Translations under genes and position numbers: made by a program | Assembly: GCA_036244855.1 (NCBI GenBank) | Contig: BQKZ01004641.1 | Span: 13,153-29,054, forward strand | Origin: Temnopleurus reevesii | Lineage: Eukaryota; Echinodermata; Echinoidea; Temnopleuroida; Temnopleuridae | DNA: 15,902 nucleotides | Reading direction: 5' to 3' | Shown: positions 7,597 through 15,902 of the stretch, piece after piece | How positions within the stretch are numbered: position 1 is the stretch's first letter | Layout: every line of letters starts with the position of its first letter | Notes under the pieces: generated by a model | Database searches by the model: none | Seen by the model: only the letters and a program-made list of their open reading frames with translations | What the model was told of the DNA's origin: nothing

Positions 7597-7754
7597 GCCC
7601 AGCAGCTCTGCATCCCTTCCGCACCATCGTCAAAAGGTACTATTCAACGCGGACAAAAGGAAGGCGAGCAAAGGGTATAAAACAAATCCTGTCAATGAAC
7701 AATTCTGAGACAAGCCCTGTTGCAACACATGAGGAAATTAAACACAAATACTAA
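7597..7754 (+). CDS. Candidate exon, basic 51-residue segment
   Basis: A good acceptor, with a pyrimidine-rich stretch ending TATATTTCAG at 7596, opens onto a locally GC-rich segment. The frame starting at CCA (7599) stays open for 51 codons to TAA at 7752-7754. It gives PAALHPFRTIVKRYYSTRTK, continues with a further basic stretch, and ends in EEIKHKY. Another reading is a 40-nt internal exon (7597-7636) ending at AAAAG before GTACTA, a weak donor. No family is recognised and no AATAAA is close by. The acceptor and the composition step are what I see; coding status is inference. Confidence 0.2.
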
Positions 7755-8489
7755 ATGAGCGCTCCTGATTGACTAAAAATGGAGTTGCGTTTCAGTTTCT
7801 GACTTGCGTTTAAACAACTTTTTCTGCAATACGGTCGAAACTTTCAGGTAACACAAGACAGGTTGCTTAGTTTTTTAAAGGTCATCAAAATTTATTTTAC
7901 ATTCGCGTTAAAAAAATTATGTGAAGAAACTTTCTCATTACATAAGGTTTTAAAAGCGCTGTAGTCACAATGATCATGATCGTCTAAGTCAACTTATGGG
8001 CACTCCCGCTATGAAAGTGTTTCAAGGAGTTGTCATTACGGCAAAATGAGCTGTCATCATCCATGTATGAAAACATTGAAACTGTTAAAAATTTGTGAGC
8101 CAAATTGTATTATCTAGTTCTTATACAACTTAAATTCTTTTAGGACAGGGCGATATTCTTTAAGGGGTTAGTTTCATGTGTCGAACATCATGTTGGTATA
8201 ATGATATTGTTTCATGTTGGTAAAACAAAAGTAAAGAGAAGTCGTGTGGACAGCATGTTGCTGAACCTTTTCACAAGTTATCAGAATTATACTCCGGCAT
8301 CTAATATCCTCACTCACCGGTGGCGGAGAGACGGAGTAAAGAGGACGGTCACAACATGATTCGCGCGCAAACAAATACAAAACACATAGAAGTGTTGCTA
8401 GAAAGTTGTAATTAACTGCAACTTAGTTAAAATTGAAACGCACATTTACCTTGGGCACAATCCGCGGTTATCAAAAGACACGCAGGTTA
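7755..8489. other. AT-rich stretch, no gene seen
   Basis: Only small features appear, such as a near-direct repeat of TCATGTTGGTA near 8189 and 8212. No gene is recognised. Confidence 0.5.
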
Positions 8490-8726
8490 AAGCCGCCTCA
8501 CACCTTTGGCTTTTTAGCCTGCGTCGGCCCATTTGTTATAATTATTAAAAACACTCCCCGAGCGCACAGTATACGCTGACAGGCGGTGGATTGACGTTCG
8601 GCTTGCGCTCAAGGAGCGTACGCCAAGCGAAAGTCCACCGTGTGACCTGCGTCTTTTTGCGTCCAAGGAGCGATTTTTAAACGCTAGGCCGACGCAGGCT
8701 TAAAACGCAAAGGTGTGAGTCAGCCT
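8490..8726. mobile_element. Foldback MITE-like element, family A copy 2
   Basis: This is the same family as 1029-1277, with TCACACCTTTG followed by TTTTAGCCTGCGTCGGCC on the left and the reverse complement on the right. The central core 8593-8622 matches 1134-1163 at 29 of 30 bases by my alignment. GGTGGA near 8584 pairs with TCCACC near 8634 to close the inner stem. The arms differ from copy 1 by many substitutions and small indels (237 versus 249 bp), so the two are independent old insertions and not a recent duplication. It has no coding capacity. The termini are slightly ragged and no target-site duplication is assigned. Confidence 0.85.
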
Positions 8727-10677
8727 GAACAAGGATTTATATTGCCTCGTGCCGATCAACAACTTGTACAATAGTGGGACGACTGCATCCCCATTGGTGG
8801 CGAATTTTGAAACCTCGGCCTCCTGAGTTCTTTTCGCGCGTTTTTGTGGAAGTGAATCGGTGGCCCGACCTTTTTATCCTGGTGACCCCCGATTGGCAAA
8901 TATCGGATTCTTCCTCGTCTCTTGAATGGATGTTTTATTCTCGATTGATAAATGAGTGAATATATTATTGTTACTCTTCACCGAGTGAATCGTCGAAAAG
9001 AGTGAAATACGAGAACAACTTGATTCTCTTTCAAGGGAACACACCCTGGACTTATCGTGCTCTCATTGAATGAAGAAAAAACACATTGTTAATATTTAAG
9101 AAAAATCGGACAATCTTTTCCGAAGTTATGAATTGTTAAATTCATAATATGACGTTACCTGTCACTGATGGGGATCCATGCGGTCGGCAACGTTGACAGA
9201 ATTTGTAAAGTGTTGTCGGACAACTCGCCATTCATTCTGTAAATCAAATTTCACATTATCTTCCTCTTTCAGAAAAAGCAGCAAAATGTTGATTTTAAGC
9301 TTGAATCTATCAGTCCTTTATCCTATTTGCCATCTTTATTGGAAAGAATCATTTTGATCATTTCAAGTTTAGTATTTCTCAATTGTTTTAAATTTGTATA
9401 TACAAAATGAATAGAGAGAATTATATGTATGTACTTCACAGATTCGGTCAAAGTTGCCGGTCACACGAATTGGCAGCGATCATGATATCATTGAGGCTAT
9501 AAAAAATTAATAAATACGTAACGGATTATCCGATTTTGTTCACATTTTTAGGGTTCATCCATGTGATTTTTCGTTATATCATGACCAGGGGGTAACCTCC
9601 ATGATCACAGACCTATGAACATTATGAGTTAACAAGGAGGTCGACCCAAAAAGAGAGAAAGATTTGTTGAACTCAAAAGGAATTCTCATGTCACTCTATA
9701 TTCATTCGTATCTAGCATACACTCCATGAAGAGTGAAATTTTCATTCGCCTTGAGAGAAATATAAATTTGAGACAGGTAGGAGTAGAAGACATGTTGACT
9801 GAACCTGACAGTTGTAATTAAAAGGTGGCCCGATGCCATGGTTGTCGAAATTTGTATCGGGTGCGCAGTGTGCCCAAAACTTTCCAAATGTCATATTCGG
9901 GCTTTTTGTTACATATTTGTTTGAAATTTGAGAGTTATAGTGCATTACAGGCTAATAAATCTTGTACGCTTGAAACTAAGGATGTTGCGAAATACGGTAC
10001 TTCAGAAAATACACCAAGGGTGACGAAATCTGTATGCAGATTTTTAATTCATGTTATTTGTTTGATTCAATGTTTATCCAAACTCAGACGTCCTAGTTCT
10101 TGCGAGTGTTGGAATTGACACATCAAATTTATTAAAACTATTCGAACTGGGGTAAAGTGGATCATAATACTTAAAGAATTGTCGACCGAGACAACCTAGA
10201 AAAAACTTTGAAGCGAATTGTGCTGAATTATCAGGATTTAATTTTTTTTTATGCTAACCCTAAAAATAAAAGAATGAAGTGCTATTTTTTATTTCTACCA
10301 AACACGCGTAAGACATAGTGAACATATCCCAGATAGATGAAACTATATGAAAACGTGCAACAAAATTGGCGAGCCAATATCGCTACAAGCGCATATTTGA
10401 AGGGGTGGGATAATTTAAGACGATGTCTGGCTTTTCCCTTTGTGATTATCGTCTGAAAGCGAAGCCAGATGTTCACAATACAACTAAACTTCACTAAATA
10501 AAGATTGCTGTCCTGTACCGTATATAGATTGCTTTAGAATGATTTGACCTGATGCTCAACGTTCTAAGACAGACGGCAGGATTAAGTGTCATTTGAATGA
10601 TAATGTGTTCCATGGATATCACCCAATCCTCATCATATATAGTTTGATATCTTTAATTCAATACCAATCATCATTAG
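8727..10677. other. Long AT-rich stretch, no gene supported
   Basis: Small palindromes occur: GTTGTCGGACAAC near 9213, and GGTAACCTCC near 9591 facing GGAGGTCGACC near 9638. Open frames near 8774-8959 and 9825-10118 lack motifs or ATG starts (the second opens at GTG) and are not called as genes. Confidence 0.45.
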
Positions 10678-10859
10678 CATCCATGAATTCAAATATGGCA
10701 ATGTACAAATGCCGACAAGATTGGTTACACTACGGATGTTTTAGTATACATGTCGATGAGTTTTGCCAGGCTGCCAGGACAAGCGAGTGTGAAGCCATTC
10801 GTCAACATCTGATGACGTCATTTGACGGCAACAGCGGGAGTACATCCCTTTATCTTTGA
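10678..10859 (+). CDS. Candidate terminal exon, cysteine-spaced peptide
   Basis: An acceptor-like sequence (a CTTTAAT branch-point-like motif, then ATCATCATTAG ending at 10677) precedes an open frame to TGA at 10857-10859. An ATG at 10683 would give a 58-residue product on its own. The product contains four cysteines spaced C-x8-C-x8-C-x7-C, beginning CRQDWLHYGC and ending in SECEAIRQHL. Regular spacing like this suggests a small disulfide-bonded, possibly secreted, domain, but I recognise no family and see no signal peptide in frame. AATAAA follows 52 bases after the stop. The GC content is above that of the surroundings. Confidence 0.3.
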
Positions 10860-10911
10860 AGTTAATCAAAATACGTCACCATTTCGTTGGTTATATGATT
10901 AAGATAAGAGT

Positions 10912-10917
10912 AATAAA
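10912..10917 (+). terminator. AATAAA poly(A) signal after candidate exon
   Basis: A canonical hexamer at a plausible distance from the stop at 10859. AATAAA is common in AT-rich DNA, so it is supporting evidence only. Confidence 0.3.
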
Positions 10918-11185
10918 GTCTCCATTTCATAATACATCCAATGGCAATGTACGGAAAGATGCATCGAGTTGTAGTATCTAGGAAGCCGAGAATATTTAAA
11001 ATGTTAATTCCGTTTGTCCACCGTTTGGGAACGTACGATTTTCATTATCCTTAAAGACGATCGTCGAAAAAATTCGAACCAAACATAAAAAACCTACACT
11101 CAACGATGAAACAACCCAATACCAAATCCATTTTGAAGTAAAAACGAGAGAAATCGGCCTCTGTAACAATGCACACTGCAACAAA
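10918..11185. other. AT-rich stretch, no gene seen
   Basis: A minus-strand frame of about 116 codons (10996-11346) crosses this stretch. It opens at TTG and contains no ATG, so it is not called. Confidence 0.45.
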
Positions 11186-11300
11186 GAAGGAAAAGGGTCG
11201 CCGAGATGGTGGGGGTAGCTGAAGCAACCGGTCGCCCGCCCCGGCAGCAGCCCGACACCTATCTCCTGAAAGGCCGTTGGCTGACAGCTGGTCTTGTCGT
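11186..11300. other. Local CpG/GC-rich island
   Basis: GC content jumps well above background (GGTCGCCCGCCCCGGCAGCA and neighbours). On the plus strand an ATG in good context (GCCGAGATGG, 11206) opens a 38-codon frame. On the minus strand CCTTTTCCTTCTTTGTTGCAG just left of the island is an excellent splice-acceptor sequence, with overlapping open frames on both sides. Strand and frame cannot be decided. The island could be an exon or a regulatory CpG cluster. Confidence 0.35.
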
Positions 11301-12308
11301 CGCTCGTATTCAAACAACATAAACTCTTTTGATTTTTCTTCACCAACTAGGTGCGCTATACAAACAGATTTCCTCTTGTTTTCGGCAGCTGCCTTTCAGT
11401 TCCAAGTCACCCCTTCACATTTGGGACTCGTCAAAACCGTCGCAGTCAACAGCAAAGGAATTAAATGATTCAATTTGCCCCGATTTCTCTGCATGACAGA
11501 TGCTATGTTGTAACATCAACATTCTGTGCCCAACTTAATCAACTTTGAGAATTGCCCTTTCGCGGTTGTCGATGCATTATATTTTCGTCCAACTGCATCA
11601 CTTCCAACATGAATGACTCGCATTATAAAATTCGTTTTCATCAACCGAACGCCGTCACTATAGGCGTTTTACGAATTGTTGGTAGCCAGATGGTAATGTT
11701 GCACACGACCTATATGACAATTTTATTAGCATGTCCTTAGAATTGTTGCTATGTCGGGAATGATTTGTCTTCATACAACACCACCCTCTGCTACCGTCAC
11801 TTCGTGAAAACACGGACGAATTATGATATATTCAACAACATGGTCTTGACGATATAACGTCATGAACGTTGTTTGATTTTTGAGAGCAGTATGATTTTTT
11901 GAACGACGAAATGAAATTCTTTATACATGGTAAATTCAATTAGTAAAACCGGGCAATTTTTTGTAAAATATTTCAAAAGATACATCATATATTCCATGCT
12001 TACAATGAGAATATAATGTACATTGGAACCATATTGGAACATTATTTTCCCATTATCTTACTAAATGTATGTATATCGCTTGATGACGGACTTTTTAAAT
12101 CTCTTTGATGACGCAGACTCTAATATAAAAAAAACCCGACTTTTGTTTCGACGACTATTTTCCCTACATTTTACGTTTGTTACAATGCGCTTGTATATCA
12201 GTTTACCTTACGAGCTCTAATTTTCCTACTCTCTTCTTTAAAAAAAGTGCCGAAATCGCAGTTGCCTGATATCCAGGCAAACTCAAATTCAGAAGGCTTT
12301 AAAATGTC
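11301..12308. other. AT-rich stretch, no gene supported
   Basis: Short frames (11552-11740 on the plus strand, 11860-12042 on the minus strand) lack motifs. A small palindrome TTGCCTGATATCCAGGCAA is centred near 12273. Confidence 0.45.
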
Positions 12309-12334
12309 ACCAAGACTGCTGGCACAGTCTTGGT
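12309..12334. repeat. Perfect 10-bp stem-loop
   Basis: ACCAAGACTG (12309-12318) and CAGTCTTGGT (12325-12334) are exact complements around a 6-nt loop (CTGGCA). It lies about 40 bp after another palindrome centred near 12273. No T run follows, so it does not look like a terminator. Its role is unknown. Confidence 0.8.
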
Positions 12335-12860
12335 TTAATTCTCTGCCGCGTCCTGTAGTCGAAATGCAACGATAGTATGTTGCCAAAACGCATTGTTTGC
12401 ATTTATCCTTTTCCCGGGCATTTTCAATGGGGTCCAGCTTGAGAAGAGCTGGGTCGATTGAGAGAGAGTCTTAGTCGGCATCGGTCTCAAATGCTGCGCA
12501 GAAGAAACGTTTTCGGCATGCACAACCTTTTGACACAGTCATACTTCCGATAATGACACACCGTGTTGAAAACAAGAGCCGGTGTCATAGGCAATTTGTT
12601 GCAGGCAGGTCATTGGACCCTTTAGAATAAATCGTCCGAATATTGGCCGCCGATTGGATCCGTCTCCTGTAACCAAAGTTTATTTTATGATTGTGTATCA
12701 ACAGTTTTTCTGCTAAACGCTTTGTGTGTTTCATAAAGTTTGTACATGAAAGTGTAAAGCAGAACGCCCCAATTTGTAAACTCTTAGAAAGAATATGCAG
12801 TAATATAACAAAGATTGACTCCCAAACTAGGCAACATAAATGTTCACATTTATTGTTTCA
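12335..12860. other. Unannotated stretch, no gene supported
   Basis: Two overlapping minus-strand frames near 12198-12523 have no recognisable motif. The final part is pyrimidine-rich and runs into the candidate acceptor at 12890. Confidence 0.4.
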
Positions 12861-12890
12861 GTAAATGAATTGACTAGTTGTTTGGTTCAG

Positions 12891-13076
12891 CCTGAACCCG
12901 ACATCGGCGACGACACCGGCATAATGAGAGCTGGGCTGCCAACGAAACGATATAGCGCAAAGGTCCGTTGCCGCGGTTTGCCTACAGTTCGTCAAATCAG
13001 CGACATGTCATTTTCAGACGCTCTGATGAAAATGACACGAAGAGTTAAGGGATGGTCGCCTAACGCAGAAGTGTAA
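12891..13076 (+). CDS. Candidate terminal exon, 61 codons
   Basis: TTGACTAGTTGTTTGGTTCAG ends at 12890 and is a good branch-point plus acceptor sequence. An alternative acceptor, TTATTGTTTCAG, ends at 12861 in the same open frame. From 12891 the GC content and CpG density rise sharply and stay high to the TAA at 13074-13076. The product starts PEPDIGDDTGIMRAGLPTKR and ends SPNAEV, with several basic pairs (KR, RR) and one cysteine. No domain is recognised. The basic pairs could suggest a processed peptide precursor or simply a basic tail. The stop is followed by AATAAA at 13239. The frame also has an ATG at 12840, before both acceptors, so an intronless reading of 78 codons is possible. This is the best coding candidate in the window by composition. 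Confidence 0.35.
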   Translation, partial: PEPDIGDDTGIMRAGLPTKRYSAKVRCRGLPTVRQISDMSFSDALMKMTRRVKGWSPNAEV

Positions 13077-13238
13077 GATACAAAAATGTGAAGTCATAAT
13101 TGATGACCCGTCATTCACGCAGACGACCGATCCCGCTTAAGGCCGGTCAATGTCATCGGTCAGTATTGTTGCCCGAGATGCTCTTCACTCCCATATCAAC
13201 CTTCTGCCATTGTAGTCGGACGATTATATGAGAACTTC

Positions 13239-13244
13239 AATAAA
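13239..13244 (+). terminator. AATAAA poly(A) signal after candidate exon
   Basis: A canonical hexamer about 160 bases after the stop at 13076. This is weak support, because AATAAA is frequent in AT-rich DNA. Confidence 0.3.
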
Positions 13245-13874
13245 TATGTAAACAAAGTGAAGTTAAATGCGGTGACAGCTGATGGGATGCCGTCTTTTAT
13301 TCCATTTTAAATAAGTCAATGGCTTTCGATGAACGATTTACGGTGGTTTTTGGGAATTCATTCATGGCGATTTATCGGGATTCACACAATTTTCCGAATA
13401 CAAAAACGGTATGAGCTAAAATAAAATAATCATTAAAATATAAATCATGTATTCAATTAAAAGCCAATTAGTAACGTCGACTAAATAACGATGTTTCGTG
13501 AAGTCTGTCATTGATTCGAAGCACCTCCAATATGTTCCACACAAGCCTACCCAAATAATTCGTTATCCAAAATACGAAGTCAAACACAAAAATCGTTTGA
13601 TTCATGCGCTGCATGAGTTATTGTTATATTTCTACCGAATTGATGAACGATTAATGCCCATTTAGGTAAACTATATGCTTCCCCCAATTTCCTGAACACC
13701 TTGAGAGGGTGGTTAAAATGTCATTTTGGCCGATTTCGAAGCATTATGTCGAGAGAAAAATCATTTTATAGCTAGAAGTTGTTGAAAAATTGGTTAAAGA
13801 CCATTCAAATTAACAGCTCAATAAGTATTAGATAGATGTAGAATAAAGGTATAATACAAATTGAATAGAAAAAC
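13245..13874. other. AT-rich stretch, no gene seen
   Basis: No structured repeat, exon or RNA gene is recognised here. Confidence 0.5.
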
Positions 13875-14090
13875 TAATATGTGAAGGCAAAGAAAGACGA
13901 TGACATAGGGAGGAAGATTTCGATAGAGATGGAGCGGAGTAACTTGTATAGAGTTGAGCGATGCATGCACCGGAAAAGCGGGAGAGAGTGAGAAAGGAAT
14001 CCATTTGGGAAAAGGAGCCATTTGCAAAGAAAGAAGAAAGACGGATACGAGGCGTATTAAAAGCAATAAGTGAGAAATGGGAAGGGTTGT
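13875..14090. repeat. Purine-rich strand-asymmetric segment
   Basis: The plus strand is dominated by A and G (for example GGGAGAGAGTGAGAAAGGAA). It resembles a degenerate GA-type simple repeat and explains the lysine/glutamate/arginine-rich frame that begins inside it. Confidence 0.5.
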
Positions 14091-14167
14091 TTCTCAACCG
14101 ATGTATTACAATTTACAACCCAGGTGTTGATTTGGGACAGGGCTTAGACTCGTCAGAAAGGTATTAA
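13961..14167 (+). CDS. Short hypothetical ORF, basic/acidic start
   Basis: A true ATG opens 68 codons to TAA. The first 45 residues are charged (MHAPEKRERVRKESIWEKEP and onward) and could form a helix. The remainder (NRCITIYNPGVDLGQG) is more ordinary. The charged part coincides with the purine-rich segment, so a chance frame is the simplest explanation. No family is recognised. Confidence 0.15.
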   Translation: MHAPEKRERVRKESIWEKEPFAKKEERRIRGVLKAISEKWEGLFLNRCITIYNPGVDLGQGLDSSERY

Positions 14168-14770
14168 AGCCACGATTTATAATACTTGGTGGTTAGCTCC
14201 CCGTCGAAAACTGAGTAAAAACACGAAGAAACGACACTGATTTGGCCGTATCACAGCACCTCGAGTGTAGCCTCAAGACAATACACGGGACACCTCATGC
14301 TGAGGACACAGTCTCACACACGTGCAATTAAAGGGCAAAATGTCGGCAAGACGGTCGCATGGCGCGCTCAAATTTTACAACCATAACCAGGGCCTAATCT
14401 CTCTGTCTGATAGCCGTGTATTGTGATTGCCGCCAAGTGTAAATGTCGCATGTATTAAAATCCTCAATTTTAGATGCATCATGTTTGCACAGTGAACATT
14501 TTCACATGAGGTCCCGAGAATAAAGCATCAAACATTAATAAGGTTAATCCGGATTTGTTGTCTACGTCTGATAGTGGGTACACTTGCGATCACAGAAGTA
14601 TCAATTGGGAAATGGATATCATTCCATTCGAGGTTATTTATAATATGTTAATCTTCATATCCACATTCATAAATATCTTCTATTAAGACCTTCCCTATAT
14701 CCATCCGACTTGATCACATGAATAGAGACGTGGAAATAGGCCACACAAAATGTGCATCACTTTGGTGAGC
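14168..14770. other. Unannotated stretch with a homeodomain-type palindrome
   Basis: The palindrome AATCCGGATT (14546-14555) places two TAATCC/GGATTA-type half-sites head to head. This is the core recognised by OTX/Goosecoid-class (K50) homeodomains, except that the right half reads GGATTT. No gene is seen. Confidence 0.4.
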
Positions 14771-14780
14771 AATCGTACGT

Positions 14781-15091
14781 TTTGGCGCCTCGAATATCTT
14801 TACGTGACGTGTTTCTCTGGCATTGATTGCGGACCGCCATAAAATCGTTCCTAGAATAGATTCTGGTCGCAGACTATTTTGATAATGCAAATGTTTCGAC
14901 TTCCCAAAGTAGCCTATAGACACACCATATTACAAACTTCCTCCCTTCGCATGCGCTGATATAAGGAGGAAATATACGTTTACTGCTTGCCAGACAATGG
15001 CGCCCTACGGAATAACCAGTGATTTGTCATGTACAACGTGTACGTACTTATTTTGGCGTTATTAAACCTCAACAGGGTGACGTGTTAATCC
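14781..15091. promoter_or_regulatory. Candidate promoter or enhancer motif cluster
   Basis: Several motifs typical of CpG-type animal promoters lie within about 310 bp: TTTGGCGCC (E2F-like, 14781-14789), TGACGTG (CRE-like, 14805-14811), CGCATGCGC (NRF1-like, 14948-14956), AATGGCGCC (YY1-like, 14996-15004), TTTTGGCG (E2F-like half, 15051-15058), TGACGTG (15078-15084) and TTAATCC (OTX-like, 15085-15091). Individual motifs this short occur by chance, and only the clustering is notable. I see no clear first exon downstream. Confidence 0.25.
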
Positions 15092-15820
15092 GGGTATACT
15101 GACTGAGTTTGAAGTTCCGAACATTTCGAACCGATGAAAACAGATTTACACTTCTTGAAAGTAAACAAAATGGTTGAACTCGTGATTGGCTAAATGCTAT
15201 TTCGATCATTACGTCTGCACGCTCTCATGTATTAAAAGCTTTTCTTGTACTTGTAACGTTATGCCAGGGAATTGTCAGTTTTACTCCAGTTTTACTTCCT
15301 GGTCATAATATTTAGAATGCAGATGGCTTAATGTTTTTTTTAAGTGATACAGTTTATTGCGTCTCTTAAAATTGCGTTTGTGTGCAATCTGATACCAAAT
15401 ACAATCAGATTAGGAAGTATTCCCTTATCACCCATCTCCCTGCATATACACACAGACCGAAAGTGACGATTGCAACGAGGCATGTGATTTAAATTTAAAA
15501 TGTTATTTTGATTGATAAAGCACGTGGAAAGTAGAGTGTATCATTTTGTTTTTCAGAGTATGAATTTGAAGATAAATGATCATAGGAGAAAGTATATGGT
15601 ATTATATATAACGGAATTACGAAATGTTCATATAAACATACGACTATAGTGAAAATTCATGACAAAATGTATAGTATTGTAATGATTTTTATGAAATATT
15701 GGTATATTTGCTGGTAGCCCATGTCGATATTTTTTTTCGTTCGATTTAGTCATTTATAGGTTAAGATAAGATCCAGGATTTTCCATTACAGGATGCCGGA
15801 TGCAAAAACATCCCTCCGCT
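15092..15820. other. AT-rich stretch, no gene seen
   Basis: Plain AT-rich sequence with no repeat terminus, exon or RNA gene that I can support. Confidence 0.5.
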
Positions 15821-15821
15821 C

Positions 15822-15902
15822 GGGGGAGGGGGCGTCTGTCTACAGAGAAACAACAATTGTTAGCCCAGCTCCAGGGGGGTGCGACCCCCCCCCCCCCCCC
15901 CC
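15822..15902. repeat. GGGGGTGCGACCCC motif and terminal C18 run
   Basis: GGGGGAGGGGGCG near 15820 and AGGGGGGTGCGA (15873-15884) lead into eighteen C (15885-15902) at the window edge. The arrangement matches the G/C-homopolymer motif groups at 2130-2290 and 5115-5245. Confidence 0.55.

Noticed and set aside
9590..9650. Possible foldback element (GGTAACCTCC facing GGAGGTCGACC)
   Set aside because: Only about ten bases pair imperfectly and no extended arms are visible.
9825..10118. Plus-strand 97-codon frame
   Set aside because: It opens at GTG, has no ATG near the start, no acceptor or compositional step, and no recognisable motif.
10996..11346. Minus-strand 116-codon frame, the second longest in the window
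   Set aside because: It opens at TTG, contains no ATG, and its C-terminal half is AT-rich with no motif. The GC-rich part is reported as an island of undecided strand.
1..15902. CRISPR array, bacterial operon, phage or viral genome
   Set aside because: There are no regularly spaced direct repeats, no long or closely packed reading frames, and no viral or phage motifs; the sequence has eukaryotic intergenic or intronic character.

Overview
This looks like non-coding DNA from an animal nuclear genome. It is AT-rich, carries no long open reading frame, no bacterial-style operons and no ribosome-binding sites, and is crowded with short dispersed repeats: foldback MITE-like elements, a tRNA-derived SINE, microsatellites and long C/G homopolymers. 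The overall texture (poly-C/poly-G tracts, AATAAT-tailed SINE, many palindromic MITEs) resembles a marine invertebrate deuterostome, with an echinoderm as my best guess. That assignment is inference from style, not from a diagnostic gene. An 82-base run of N (4741-4822) marks an assembly gap.

Layout. 1-1028 is unremarkable AT-rich DNA with a (TTA)n/(TA)n microsatellite. 1029-4443 is the repeat-dense part. It holds foldback element A1 (1029-1277), foldback element B with a TTA target duplication (1736-1865), a poly-C/poly-G region (2130-2290), a minus-strand tRNA-derived SINE (about 2936-3192), a possible exon with a zinc-finger-like end (3276-3515), foldback element C with an almost perfect 44-bp inner stem (3605-3839), a small inverted repeat (3993-4041) and foldback element D (4260-4443). 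4444-6800 contains the gap, more C/G/T homopolymers, a SINE-tail remnant and an ATCAA-type tail. A second copy of family A (A2) lies at 8490-8726.

From about 7.6 kb to the end the DNA is mostly plain AT-rich sequence, with a few short GC-richer islands that could be exons (7597-7754, 10678-10859, 12891-13076, and less likely 13961-14167). Two of these are followed by an AATAAA signal at a sensible distance. A cluster of promoter-like motifs lies at about 14780-15091. No exon can be tied to a known protein family, and no two candidate exons can be joined with confidence.

The strongest results are structural. There are five long foldback elements from four unrelated families in the first 8.7 kb, one of them present twice with a 30-bp core that differs at a single base. 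The exon calls are tentative and are offered because nothing else in the window explains those islands.
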